Positions 1-6,674 of a stretch of 7,574 nt of DNA are shown here, piece by piece (positions within the stretch are counted from its first letter, which is position 1; every line of letters starts with the position of its first letter). The position numbers and the translations under genes were made by a program. The notes under the pieces are model-generated. The model saw only the letters and a list, made by a program, of their open reading frames with translations. It had not been told where the DNA came from and made no database searches. The DNA comes from Dehalococcoidia bacterium. Its GTDB lineage: Bacteria > Chloroflexota > Dehalococcoidia > Dehalococcoidales > UBA5760. Where the stretch lies: positions 1 to 7,574 of the forward strand of contig DUEB01000046.1 of assembly GCA_011176655.1 (NCBI GenBank). The letters are read 5' to 3'.

Positions 1-1
1 G

Positions 2-74
2 TGGAGCTGGAGGGATTCGAACCCTCTACCTTTTGACTGCCAGTCAAACGCTCTCCCAATTGAGCTACAGCCCC
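2..74 (-). tRNA. tRNA-Ala (anticodon GGC)
   Basis: Read on the minus strand this folds as a complete 73-nt cloverleaf. The acceptor stem pairs GGGGCTG with CAGCTCC, the D stem is GCTC/GAGC, and the anticodon stem is TTTGA/TCAAA around the 7-nt loop CTGGCAG. The T arm is GAGGG-TTCGAAT-CCCTC. The anticodon is GGC, which reads GCC (and GCU) alanine codons. The acceptor stem has the G3:U70 wobble pair, the main identity element for alanyl-tRNA synthetase, which supports the assignment independently. The discriminator base is A73, followed by a C at the window edge, so an encoded CCA cannot be checked. Confidence 0.96.
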
Positions 75-80
75 ACGCCT

Positions 81-103
81 TAGATTCTTACCTGAATAAT
101 CTA
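81..103. repeat. Imperfect inverted repeat between tRNA-Ala and the cyclophilin gene
   Basis: TAGATTCTT (81-89) and AATAATCTA (95-103) are inverted copies with one mismatch around a 5-nt centre. The right arm contains the proposed -10 box of the tRNA promoter and the rest covers the likely start site, so it could be an operator or merely a hairpin. Neither strand has a T-tract after it, so it does not look like a terminator. Confidence 0.4.
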
Positions 104-126
104 ACAAAAAACGCTGCTTTATGCAA
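98..126 (-). promoter_or_regulatory. Candidate promoter of tRNA-Ala
   Basis: On the minus strand there is a TTGCAT -35-like box (126-121), a 17-bp spacer and a TAGATT -10-like box (103-98). Transcription would begin near 91, about 17 nt before the mature tRNA 5' end. The boxes match consensus only moderately (3/6 and 4/6), but the spacing and position are right. Confidence 0.45.
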
Positions 127-152
127 GCTCAGGCTTACCCCTCACCGGGTAA

Positions 153-181
153 TTGCTTATCCCCGGTAGATGGGTTACAAT
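153..181 (+). promoter_or_regulatory. Candidate sigma-70 promoter of the cyclophilin gene
   Basis: TTGCTT (153-158), a 17-bp spacer and TACAAT (176-181, 5/6 to TATAAT) lie just before the gene. The start site would be near 188, giving a leader of about 23 nt that holds the GGAGAG ribosome site at 199-204. This position supports the ATG at 211 over the upstream ATG at 121, which lies before the promoter. Confidence 0.5.
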
Positions 182-210
182 ACCAACCAAAATCCAGCGG
201 AGAGACAGCA

Positions 211-810
211 ATGAAACTTAGTGGTCTATCCCGAATAGCCTCTGTTATGCTAGCTCTGGGCAGCCTCCTGGCAGTATCGTGCGCCGGCCAGGCGCCGGAG
301 GCAAAACCCAAGACCTACGCCGCCCCACCACCCATGACGATTGACACCAGTAAGGAGTACACCGCCACCATCGAAACCGAAAAGGGGAACCTCGTTCTGG
401 AGCTGTTCGCCAGTGATGTCCCGATAACCGTCAACAACTTCGTCTTCCTGGCCCGTGAGGGTTTCTATGACGGCAGCACCTTTCACCGGGTCATGCCGGG
501 CTTTATGGCCCAGGGTGGCGACTCCACCGGCACCGGAATGGGTGGCCCCGGCTATATCTTCGATAACGAAATCACGGAGCATACCCATGTCGCCGGCGCC
601 CTGTCCATGGCTAATGCCGGTGCCGACACCAATGGCTGCCAGTTCTTCATCACCTACGAAGCAAGGCATGAGCTCGACGGCGATTACAGCGTCTTCGGCC
701 AGCTGATAGAGGGCATGGACGTCCTGGAGAAGCTCACTCCACGGGACCCCAGGCAGAACCCGGACTTTGAGGGGGACCGGATAATCCGGATAACCATCAG
801 CGAAAGCTGA
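211..810 (+). CDS. Lipoprotein cyclophilin-type peptidyl-prolyl cis-trans isomerase
   Basis: This 199-residue protein is predicted to catalyse cis-trans isomerisation of X-Pro bonds outside the cytoplasmic membrane. Residues 1-24 form a lipoprotein signal: a short charged start, a hydrophobic core and the lipobox AVSC, so Cys24 would be lipidated. A Pro/Ala/Lys-rich linker (25-45) leads to the cyclophilin domain (about 50-198). Aligned by eye to human CypA, the catalytic Arg (FHR, R93), F98, M99 and Q101 in PGFMAQGGD, the SMANAG strand (132-137) and NGCQFFIT (141-148) are all kept. CypA W121 falls at Glu154 and H126 at Tyr159, which suggests weak cyclosporin binding (inference). The start at 211 is chosen over the in-frame ATG at 121 because it has GGAGAG upstream, begins a proper signal peptide and lies downstream of the candidate promoter. 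The gene is monocistronic and converges with the leftward operon, 52 nt away. Confidence 0.93.
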   Translation: MKLSGLSRIASVMLALGSLLAVSCAGQAPEAKPKTYAAPPPMTIDTSKEYTATIETEKGNLVLELFASDVPITVNNFVFLAREGFYDGSTFHRVMPGFMAQGGDSTGTGMGGPGYIFDNEITEHTHVAGALSMANAGADTNGCQFFITYEARHELDGDYSVFGQLIEGMDVLEKLTPRDPRQNPDFEGDRIIRITISES

Positions 811-862
811 GCCGCACTCGCCCTAAAATGATTTCTCCGGCCGTCCCGGTAGCAGCGCAAGG

Positions 863-1540
863 CTAGCCCTCTTTGCAGAGCACGGTAAGGTATTGAATAC
901 CCAGAGCGAGCACCAGCTTACTCTTAACGTGAGCCAGAGAGGTGCCCTCGGTAAGCCTGGCTACAGCCCCCGGCGTCAGGCGATGCAGATGTATCCGCCG
1001 GGCCATAAAGGGGTTCTTATAATGCCTTACGGCAGCGACGATAGCCTGAAAGCCGCGAAACGGCTCCCAGGGATAGACAATAATAGCCAGACCCCCCGGT
1101 TTAAGCACTCTGGCCGTCTCGGCAAGGAACTGCCTTAAATTCGGTATGTGCTCCACGGTATGCAGTGAATAGGCTTTATCAAAGCTGGCGTCGTCAAACT
1201 CCAGGTTGGTGATGTCACCATATTTTACCCTGGTGCTGACCGTCTCCTTTAGGGAGGCCTCGCTGATATCGACCCCGACCACGCCGTCGGTGTAGGCTTC
1301 CATGGCTCTGACATAGAAGCCCCGGCTGCAGCCCAGGTCCAGGATAGTCTCTCCCTCGCTAGGCTTAAGATACTCAAGCAGAACATTGAATAGGGCCCAG
1401 TTGAAGTTAAAGACCATGGTATAGCTTTTCTTCGGCGAACGAAGCGCCCCGGAACGACGCCCCTCAGAAAGAGATGCGCCACCCCCGTTACCGGTCCTAT
1501 CTAAAGCATTCGGTTTAGACACAAAACCCCCTTGACTCAT
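863..1540 (-). CDS. Class I SAM-dependent methyltransferase (Methyltransf_11 type), last gene of the operon
   Basis: The 225-residue product has the Rossmann-like methyltransferase fold. Motif I is ILDLGCSRGFY (66-76), the ribose-binding acidic residue is D91 in VVGVDIS, a GDI motif is at 108-110, and LHTVEHI (126-132) and LKPGG (146-150) give the usual motifs around strands 4 and 5. The substrate cannot be read from the sequence. Histidine- and arginine-rich RRIHLHRLTP (181-190) follows the core. The first 40 residues are Gly/Ser/Arg-rich and unlike a folded domain, so the start is uncertain. The ATG at 1540 has no clear ribosome site. A GTG at 1522 has AAGGGGG just upstream, and the ATG at 1417 would start right at the conserved part. 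It follows the preceding methyltransferase by 26 nt, so it is probably cotranscribed. It belongs to the same superfamily as that neighbour but is not a close duplicate of it. Confidence 0.85.
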   Translation of the reverse strand: MSQGGFVSKPNALDRTGNGGGASLSEGRRSGALRSPKKSYTMVFNFNWALFNVLLEYLKPSEGETILDLGCSRGFYVRAMEAYTDGVVGVDISEASLKETVSTRVKYGDITNLEFDDASFDKAYSLHTVEHIPNLRQFLAETARVLKPGGLAIIVYPWEPFRGFQAIVAAVRHYKNPFMARRIHLHRLTPGAVARLTEGTSLAHVKSKLVLALGIQYLTVLCKEG

Positions 1541-1566
1541 AAATCGGCTTAAGGTAACCCTGCTTT

Positions 1567-2202
1567 TTACTTCGGACTAGGCCGTCTCCGGCAGACAGCG
1601 CCCACCTCCATCAGGTGACACCCCTGTATCCTCAGGATTTCCAGGCCGCTTGACTCAAGCTCCTGGGTGAACTCCGCTCTGGAAATGGCGGTCTCGTCGG
1701 GGTAAATCCACTGGTGCAGCTTCTCCAGGAGCCCCCTCCAGAACCTATAGGCCAGGCTCGGCGTGGGCACCAGGATGAGGGCAATCCCGTCCGGGGCCAG
1801 TAGGTCGCGGTGCAGGCGAATCAGCTCCTTTCGCTGGTCGGGGGTATAGTGCTCAAGAAGCCCCTGGGAGTGAACGATATGGTACTTCTCATTCAGCTCC
1901 AGGCTGAACAGGTCCCCCAGCAGGAACTCCTTTTCACATTCAAGGGCGGTAAATCTTCGTTCGGTGTCCTCGATGACGCTGGCGTTGAAATCGACCAGGG
2001 TCACCTTGGTCACCGGATACAGCCTGGTCATCTGCATGGTGTGATAGCCGGTGCCACAACCCAGCTCGATTATCTTGATGGGGCCTGAGAAGCTAAACCC
2101 GCGCAGCAGGCTAGCATAGGCCCGCCACACCGTCCACAGGAACCTCTGACTGACCCGGACCCGCCGGTGATACTGGTCCCAATCGGTGACTACTCTCTCC
2201 AT
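1567..2202 (-). CDS. Class I SAM-dependent methyltransferase
   Basis: The 211-residue product has a clear SAM-binding core: motif I IIELGCGTGYH (44-54), the acidic end of strand 2 at VTLVDFN (67-73, D71), LLGDLF (94-99) and SQGLLEHY (112-119) in the position of motif IV. LLAPDGIALILVPTP (134-148) is the post-motif strand. An aromatic and basic segment (151-168) before the last strands could form the substrate pocket or contact membrane; that is inference. The substrate is unknown. The start is supported by GAGGT four bases before the ATG. It begins 21 nt after the stop of the membrane-protein gene and ends 26 nt before the next methyltransferase, consistent with a shared mRNA starting at dnaJ. 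Confidence 0.87.
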   Translation of the reverse strand: MERVVTDWDQYHRRVRVSQRFLWTVWRAYASLLRGFSFSGPIKIIELGCGTGYHTMQMTRLYPVTKVTLVDFNASVIEDTERRFTALECEKEFLLGDLFSLELNEKYHIVHSQGLLEHYTPDQRKELIRLHRDLLAPDGIALILVPTPSLAYRFWRGLLEKLHQWIYPDETAISRAEFTQELESSGLEILRIQGCHLMEVGAVCRRRPSPK

Positions 2203-2223
2203 AGCTACCTCACAATTTTTATT

Positions 2224-2865
2224 TCAGGACACCCCGAAGATGCCCAGCCAGCGCAGGGTAGAGCCCAGGCCCAGATAGCCAAGATAGGCAAGAGCCATAG
2301 CCTTGACCGTTGAGCCCCCCCAGCAGGAAGCAAAGAATTTCCACAACCCGAAACGCATCGCCCCCATGCTCACCGCCACCGGGGCAAAAATGGGGTTGGG
2401 TATCACGGAGAGCACAAAGATGGCTACCGTGCCCCTCCTCTGGGCAAACTCCATCATCCGCGGCAGCCTTATCTTCCTCAGAAAGCGCGAAAATCGGGAA
2501 GAGTAGTTCTCATCGTCAGGGCTGGCGATACTGAATTGGGGTAAGAAGCGGCGCCCACCACGTCCGGTTATATAGAGGAGCGTGCCCCCGATACCAAGCC
2601 CCAGCCCGGCGGTAGCCCCGACCAGGGCCGGATGCAGCAGGCCCCCCAGGGTGAAGGTGAATACCATGTAGGGAACGGGCAGCGGAATACTGAAACCGGT
2701 GACGATAGTCATAATGAGAAGGCCCAGGTAGCCATACTTCTGAAAGCGGACGATAAATTCCCAGTGATAGACCAGGAGAACGCAGGCGGCGATTACCCCG
2801 CCCAGAAAAAGGCCGGCCATAATATATTTCCGCCTGCCCGAGCCCGTGCCGGTTGCTTCCGCCAT
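2224..2865 (-). CDS. VTT/DedA-like (SNARE-associated family) integral membrane protein
   Basis: The 213-residue product is strongly hydrophobic. One membrane helix lies at about 15-34. Next come a Pro-containing hydrophobic hairpin (44-75, with IPLPVPY at 60-66), a Gly-rich helix (78-100), a basic cytoplasmic-type loop (101-145, with RKIRLPR), and two further helices (146-168 and 172-200). The second half has VIPNPIFAPVAVSMGAM followed by an aromatic segment, which matches the VTT-domain signature where re-entrant helices bring Pro and Arg residues together. DedA/VTT proteins are linked to undecaprenyl-phosphate or phospholipid flipping and membrane homeostasis, but the substrate of this one is unknown. 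It starts 17 nt after the clpC stop with only a poor ribosome site, so translation may be coupled to clpC. A later ATG at 2820 is possible and would remove a polar N-terminus. Confidence 0.82.
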   Translation of the reverse strand: MAEATGTGSGRRKYIMAGLFLGGVIAACVLLVYHWEFIVRFQKYGYLGLLIMTIVTGFSIPLPVPYMVFTFTLGGLLHPALVGATAGLGLGIGGTLLYITGRGGRRFLPQFSIASPDDENYSSRFSRFLRKIRLPRMMEFAQRRGTVAIFVLSVIPNPIFAPVAVSMGAMRFGLWKFFASCWGGSTVKAMALAYLGYLGLGSTLRWLGIFGVS

Positions 2866-2882
2866 TATCCGGGATTTCCCAT

Positions 2883-5336
2883 CTATGCAGCCACCTTGGT
2901 TGCTTTTTTGGTCTTGAAGGTCAGGCCCTTAGCACCGAGGCCCACCGTGACCGTGTCGCCTTCGCCGAACTCGCCCCGGAGCAGCTTGCTCGACAGGGGA
3001 TTCTCCACATAGCGCTCTATCACCCGCCGGAGCGGCCGCGCCCCGTAAATCGGGTCGTAGCCTTCTTTGGCCAGCCACGACTTGGCACCATCACTCAACT
3101 CCACCCCCAGCTTGCGCTCGCTAAGCCGCTTCTTAAGGTCAGCGACCATCAGGTCAACGATTCTCCTTAGCTGCTCCTCGGTCAACTCATGGAAGACGAT
3201 AATCTCATCGATACGGTTAATGAACTCGGGGCGGAAGGTCTTCTTCACGGCACCCATCACCTTGTCTTTCATCGCCTCATAGCTCTGCTGCCGGCTCCTG
3301 GCCTCGTCCTTTTTAGCCCCGAAACCGATAGCACCCTCGCGCCTGATGAGCTCGACGCCGGTGTTACTGGTCATAATAATCAGGCTGTTCTTGAAATCCA
3401 CCGTGCGCCCGTGGCCGTCGGTCAGGCGTCCGTCATCAAGAATCTGGAGCAGGGTATTGAATACCTCAGGGTGTGCCTTCTCAATCTCATCGAGCAGGAT
3501 TACCCGGTAGGGACGGCGGCGCACCGCCTCGGTGAGCTGTCCCCCCTCTTCGTAGCCGACATAGCCCGGCGGCGCCCCGATGAGGCGGGACACGGTGTGC
3601 TTCTCCTGGTACTCCGACATATCCAGGCGCACCACGGCATTCTCGTCGTCAAACATAAACCAGGCCAGGGTCTTGGCCAGCTCCGTCTTACCCACCCCGG
3701 TGGGCCCCAGGAACATAAAGCTGCCGATAGGTCGCCTCGGGTCTTTAAGCCCGACCCGGCTGCGGCGGATAGCCTCGGAGATAGCCACCACCGCCTCTTC
3801 CTGATTGACCACCCTCTCGTGGAGCCGCTCCTCCATGTGAAGCAGCTTCTCGGCTTCTCCCTCAAGCATCTGGGAGACGGGAATCCCCGTCCAGTTAGAG
3901 ATAAGGCGGGCAATATCCTCCTCATTAACCACCTCATCAATCTTCTCCTGCTTGAGCCAGCTCCCCTTAGCCTGATTATATTCTCCCTCCAGGCGCAGTC
4001 TCTCCGCCTTGAGCTGGGCCGCCTGCTCGTATTCCTGGCGCTGTGAGGCTGCCTCTTCCTCATTAGCCAGCCGCCCGATTCGCTGCTCCAGCGACTTGAC
4101 CTCGGGCGGGGCGCTCTCGGTGTCGATACGCAGCTTGCTGGCCGCCTCGTCAATAAGGTCAATCGCCTTATCCGGTAGAAAGCGGTCGGAAATATAGCGC
4201 TGGCTCAGCTTGGCGGCTGCCTCCAGAGCCTCATCGCTTATCTTAATCTTGTGGTGCGCCTCGTAGCGGGGACGCAGCCCTTTAAGCATCTCAACGGTGG
4301 CTTCGATACTCGGCTCGCCGACAAACACCGGCTGAAGGCGCCGCTCCAGGGCCTTATCCTTCTCGATGAACTTGCGGTATTCGTCAAGGGTGGTCGCCCC
4401 GACGCACTGCAGCTCGCCGTGAGCCAGCGCCGGCTTCAGCATATTACTGGCGTCAATCGCCCCCTCAGCCGCCCCGGCACCAACCACGGTGTGAATCTCG
4501 TCAATAAACAGGATGACCTCGCCCTGCGACTGGCGGACCTCGTCCATGACCGCCTTGAGCCGCTCTTCAAACTCGCCGCGGAACTTGCTGCCGGCCACCA
4601 GCGACCCCATGTCCAGCGCCACCACCCGGCGGCCCTTGAGGGAATCGGGGACATCGTCGGCGGCAATCTTCTGCGCCAGGCCCTCCGCCAGGGCAGTCTT
4701 ACCCACGCCGGCATCCCCGACCACCACCGGGTTGTTCTTGGTGCGGCGGGTAAGCACCTGCATGATTCGCTTAATCTCCTCGTCGCGGCCGATAACAGGG
4801 TCGAGCTTACCTTCACGAGCCAGCTCGGTCAGGTCCCGCCCGTACTTCTCCAGGGAGCGGTACTTGCTCTCGGCGCGGGCGTCAGTAACCCGGTGCCCGC
4901 CGCGAAGCTTGCGCAGCGCCCGGTATACCTTCTCCTGGTCGATACCCATGCGGTGGAGAATAGCGGCCACCCCGCCCTTCTCCTCACCAACCATGGCTAC
5001 CAGAAGGTGCTCGACACCGATGAACTCATCCTTGAGCCTTTTGGCTTCCTCACCGGCCTTGGCCAGGAGCTGGGCGACCCGCGGCGTGGCATAAATCTGC
5101 TCCGCCTCATAGGCAACCTTGGGGGATTTCTCCAGAGCCGTCTCCACCTGCCGCCTCATTGCCTCAACATCAATGCCGAGCTCGGCCAGTATCTCACCAA
5201 CCAGCCCCCGCTCCTGGCGGAGCAGCGCCAGCAGGATATGCTCCACATCCCACTGACTGTGGTGATACTGACGGACTATCTCCTGCGATAAAGCCAGCGC
5301 TTCCTGCGCCTGCTCAGTAAACTTCTCCTGTTTCAT
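2883..5336 (-). CDS. clpC: ClpC-type AAA+ unfoldase (Clp ATPase, HSP100)
   Basis: This 817-residue hexameric ATPase is predicted to thread proteins for degradation by ClpP or for disaggregation. It has two Clp_N repeats (about 3-70 and 80-146), with Glu32 and Glu109 in the same VEH context as the phosphoarginine-binding glutamates of Bacillus ClpC. AAA-1 has Walker A GDAGVGKT (207-214), Walker B ILFIDE (275-280) and arginine-finger-like R332/R333. The middle region is a short single coiled coil (about 412-455), then AAA-2 has GPTGVGKT (544-551), ILLDE (613-617) and sensor-2 GARPLR (765-770). The short middle domain and total length match ClpC; ClpB is longer and has a large M-domain. IGFG (670-673) sits where ClpC and ClpA carry the ClpP-docking loop, which ClpB lacks. 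GGGAGGTG lies close before the ATG, inside the end of hspR, so the two are probably translationally coupled. No ClpP gene is in the window. Confidence 0.95.
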   Translation of the reverse strand: MKQEKFTEQAQEALALSQEIVRQYHHSQWDVEHILLALLRQERGLVGEILAELGIDVEAMRRQVETALEKSPKVAYEAEQIYATPRVAQLLAKAGEEAKRLKDEFIGVEHLLVAMVGEEKGGVAAILHRMGIDQEKVYRALRKLRGGHRVTDARAESKYRSLEKYGRDLTELAREGKLDPVIGRDEEIKRIMQVLTRRTKNNPVVVGDAGVGKTALAEGLAQKIAADDVPDSLKGRRVVALDMGSLVAGSKFRGEFEERLKAVMDEVRQSQGEVILFIDEIHTVVGAGAAEGAIDASNMLKPALAHGELQCVGATTLDEYRKFIEKDKALERRLQPVFVGEPSIEATVEMLKGLRPRYEAHHKIKISDEALEAAAKLSQRYISDRFLPDKAIDLIDEAASKLRIDTESAPPEVKSLEQRIGRLANEEEAASQRQEYEQAAQLKAERLRLEGEYNQAKGSWLKQEKIDEVVNEEDIARLISNWTGIPVSQMLEGEAEKLLHMEERLHERVVNQEEAVVAISEAIRRSRVGLKDPRRPIGSFMFLGPTGVGKTELAKTLAWFMFDDENAVVRLDMSEYQEKHTVSRLIGAPPGYVGYEEGGQLTEAVRRRPYRVILLDEIEKAHPEVFNTLLQILDDGRLTDGHGRTVDFKNSLIIMTSNTGVELIRREGAIGFGAKKDEARSRQQSYEAMKDKVMGAVKKTFRPEFINRIDEIIVFHELTEEQLRRIVDLMVADLKKRLSERKLGVELSDGAKSWLAKEGYDPIYGARPLRRVIERYVENPLSSKLLRGEFGEGDTVTVGLGAKGLTFKTKKATKVAA

Positions 5337-5643
5337 CGCCCACCTCCCTCAGTCTGTCTAAATCTGCCTCCATCTTCTCCAAGCGACTCTGTAACTCAGC
5401 CATGTGCCCCAGCATCCTCAGGATAACCTCGACTCCCGCCAGATTGACCCCCAGGTCTTCCATCAGGGTCTTCGCCTGCCTGAGCTGGGCGATATCACTA
5501 TCCGAGTAGAAGCGAATATTGCCCCGGGAGCGATGTGGCTCTATTATGCCAATTCTCTCATAATAGCGCAAGGTATGGGTGCGCACCCCCACCATTCTGG
5601 CGGCGATACTTATGGCGTAACGCGGTTCTCTATCTTCGCTCAT
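5314..5643 (-). CDS. hspR: MerR-family heat-shock repressor, HspR type
   Basis: The 109-residue product has a MerR winged helix: helix-turn-helix at about 10-28 (ISIAARMVGVRTHTLRYYER), a wing with RGNIRFYSDSDI (40-51), and a C-terminal coiled coil (about 68-100). The segment GVNLAGVEVIL (65-75) matches the INLAG-I signature that separates HspR from metal- or drug-sensing MerR proteins, and there are no cysteines for a metal site. In Streptomyces, HspR represses chaperone genes by binding HAIR inverted repeats with DnaK as partner, so it senses free chaperone. Here it lies 16 nt after dnaJ and overlaps clpC by 23 nt, so autoregulation of this operon is likely. The start at 5643 has GAGG five to six bases before the ATG. 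A longer reading frame extends upstream into dnaJ, but that part is Arg/Ser/Trp-rich and looks non-coding. Confidence 0.9.
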   Translation of the reverse strand: MSEDREPRYAISIAARMVGVRTHTLRYYERIGIIEPHRSRGNIRFYSDSDIAQLRQAKTLMEDLGVNLAGVEVILRMLGHMAELQSRLEKMEADLDRLREVGDETGEVY

Positions 5644-5659
5644 GATAACCTCGTAAGCC

Positions 5660-6649
5660 TCATTTCTGTCCGGTCTCACCAAGCTGCCTGAAGAGCTCCT
5701 TTTCCCGCTCGGAGAGCTTGGTGGGCAGCACCACGCTGACCTTAGCCAACAGGTCACCACGGCCTGCCTTCCCCAGATGAGGTATACCCTGCCCTGCCAG
5801 GCGAAAGATGCGCCCGTTTTGTGTCTCCGACGGAATCTTGAGCGCCAGCTTACCCTTGGGGGAAGGCACCTGCACCTCACCCCCCAGCACCGCCACCGTC
5901 AGGGGAACGCCCACCTCCACGTTCAGGTCATCGCCGCTCCGCTTGAAGAGGGCATGCGGCTTTACCGAGACCACGAGATAGAGGTCACCGCTAGCCGCAC
6001 CACCATAACCCTGTCCCCCCTTACCGGCGATGCGCACCCGGGAGCCATCCCTGACCCCCGGCGGAATCTTGACCTCAAGGCGCTTCAGGCGCGCTGCCAC
6101 CCCGGAACCGCGGCACACCGAACAGGGCACGTTCTGTATCAGCCCGGTGCCCCGACAGCTGGGACACGGCTCCCCAACCTCAAGATTAAGCAGGCGCGTG
6201 GCACCGTGATACGCCTCCTCCAGGGTCACCGCCACCGGGTGCTCTATATCTTGACCCCGCCGCGACCGGGGCCGACGTGTGTAGCCTGTTCGAGAACCCT
6301 TAAACAGCTCCTCGAACAGGCTACCCAGGTCGCCCTCCTCAAAACGGAAACCGGTGGTACCACCACCGCGGCTGGATTCCCAGAAAGGCGTCTCCTGAGA
6401 GCCAGCCTGGGTAAACTGGTCGGCGTACTGCCACTTATCGCCGAAGCGGTCGTACTTGGCCCGCTTCTCCTTATCGGAGAGGACCTCGTAGGCCTCGTTT
6501 ATCTCCTTAAATCTCGCCTCCGCCGACTTGTCGCCCGGATTTACATCCGGGTGATACTTACGCGCCAGCTTACGGTAAGCCTGCTTTATCTCCCGCTCGC
6601 TGGTATCCCGCTTGACCCCTAAAATATCGTAGTAATCCTTCTTAGCCAT
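5660..6649 (-). CDS. dnaJ: DnaJ/CbpA-type co-chaperone with a two-repeat zinc finger
   Basis: The 329-residue Hsp40 stimulates the DnaK ATPase and presents unfolded clients. The J-domain (1-70) has the essential HPD at 33-35 and the [18 protein letters not shown] helix (R47-K60). Residues 71-130 are a polar Gly/Ser/Arg/Phe linker. C-terminal domain I (about 135-215) carries the insert CPSCRGTG (162-169) and CSVCRGSG (176-183). Domain II (about 220-305) has a typical [10 protein letters not shown] start. Canonical DnaJ has four CxxCxGxG repeats binding two zinc ions; only two are present here, enough for one zinc. It is therefore intermediate between DnaJ and zinc-free CbpA, about 45 residues shorter than E. 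coli DnaJ. ATG 6649 is preferred to an in-frame GTG at 6655 because GAGG lies five bases before the ATG and the GTG would fall within that ribosome site. First gene of the operon, with a strong promoter about 26 bp upstream. Confidence 0.93.
   Translation of the reverse strand: MAKKDYYDILGVKRDTSEREIKQAYRKLARKYHPDVNPGDKSAEARFKEINEAYEVLSDKEKRAKYDRFGDKWQYADQFTQAGSQETPFWESSRGGGTTGFRFEEGDLGSLFEELFKGSRTGYTRRPRSRRGQDIEHPVAVTLEEAYHGATRLLNLEVGEPCPSCRGTGLIQNVPCSVCRGSGVAARLKRLEVKIPPGVRDGSRVRIAGKGGQGYGGAASGDLYLVVSVKPHALFKRSGDDLNVEVGVPLTVAVLGGEVQVPSPKGKLALKIPSETQNGRIFRLAGQGIPHLGKAGRGDLLAKVSVVLPTKLSEREKELFRQLGETGQK
6281..6324. repeat. Perfect 14-bp inverted repeat inside dnaJ
   Basis: GTAGCCTGTTCGAG (6281-6294) and CTCGAACAGGCTAC (6311-6324) are exact reverse complements separated by 16 nt. 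In the dnaJ mRNA this would form a 14-bp hairpin within codons for residues about 109-123, at the junction between the linker and C-terminal domain I. No T-tract follows on the mRNA strand, so it is not an ordinary terminator. A perfect repeat of this length at this spacing is not expected by chance in a window of this size. Confidence 0.85.
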
Positions 6650-6674
6650 GTCCACCTCAACTAGCTACAGGGGA

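Noticed and set aside
121..210. Longer start of the cyclophilin gene at 121
   Set aside because: It would bury the lipoprotein signal peptide 30 residues in, and it lies upstream of the likely promoter and ribosome site.
777..789. Perfect palindrome CCGGAT-A-ATCCGG at the end of the cyclophilin gene
   Set aside because: Six-base arms are common by chance; the sequence encodes conserved-looking Ile/Arg codons at the end of the cyclophilin fold, and no T-tract follows.
837..849. Possible terminator between the convergent cyclophilin and methyltransferase genes
   Set aside because: CCGG-CCGTC-CCGG gives only a 4-bp stem. There is no proper T-tract on either strand, only ATTTT ten bases away on the minus strand.
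3189..4046. A 285-codon open frame on the plus strand, opposite clpC
   Set aside because: It is antisense to the AAA-2 region, has low-complexity Leu/His/Pro-rich content and no promoter or ribosome site.
4251..5291. A 346-codon open frame on the plus strand, opposite clpC
   Set aside because: It is exactly antisense to the conserved N- and AAA-1 domains of ClpC, has no recognisable domain and no ribosome site, and is explained by the high G+C codon pattern of clpC.
2883..5336. ClpB as an alternative identity for the Clp ATPase
   Set aside because: The middle domain is a single short coiled coil, the length is 817 residues, and an IGFG ClpP-docking-like loop is present, all pointing to ClpC.
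5644..5880. Upstream in-frame extension of hspR into dnaJ
   Set aside because: The extension is Arg/Ser/Trp-rich and lies in a frame other than dnaJ. The MerR domain begins right after the ATG at 5643, which has its own ribosome site.
6068..6079. CTTGA-CC-TCAAG in dnaJ as an internal HspR (HAIR) site
   Set aside because: The half-sites resemble HAIR, but the 2-bp spacing is far too short and the site is internal to a coding region, away from a promoter.
5777..6622. A 281-codon open frame on the plus strand, opposite dnaJ
   Set aside because: It mirrors the dnaJ codons, with Arg/Leu/Thr-rich translation and no family signature.
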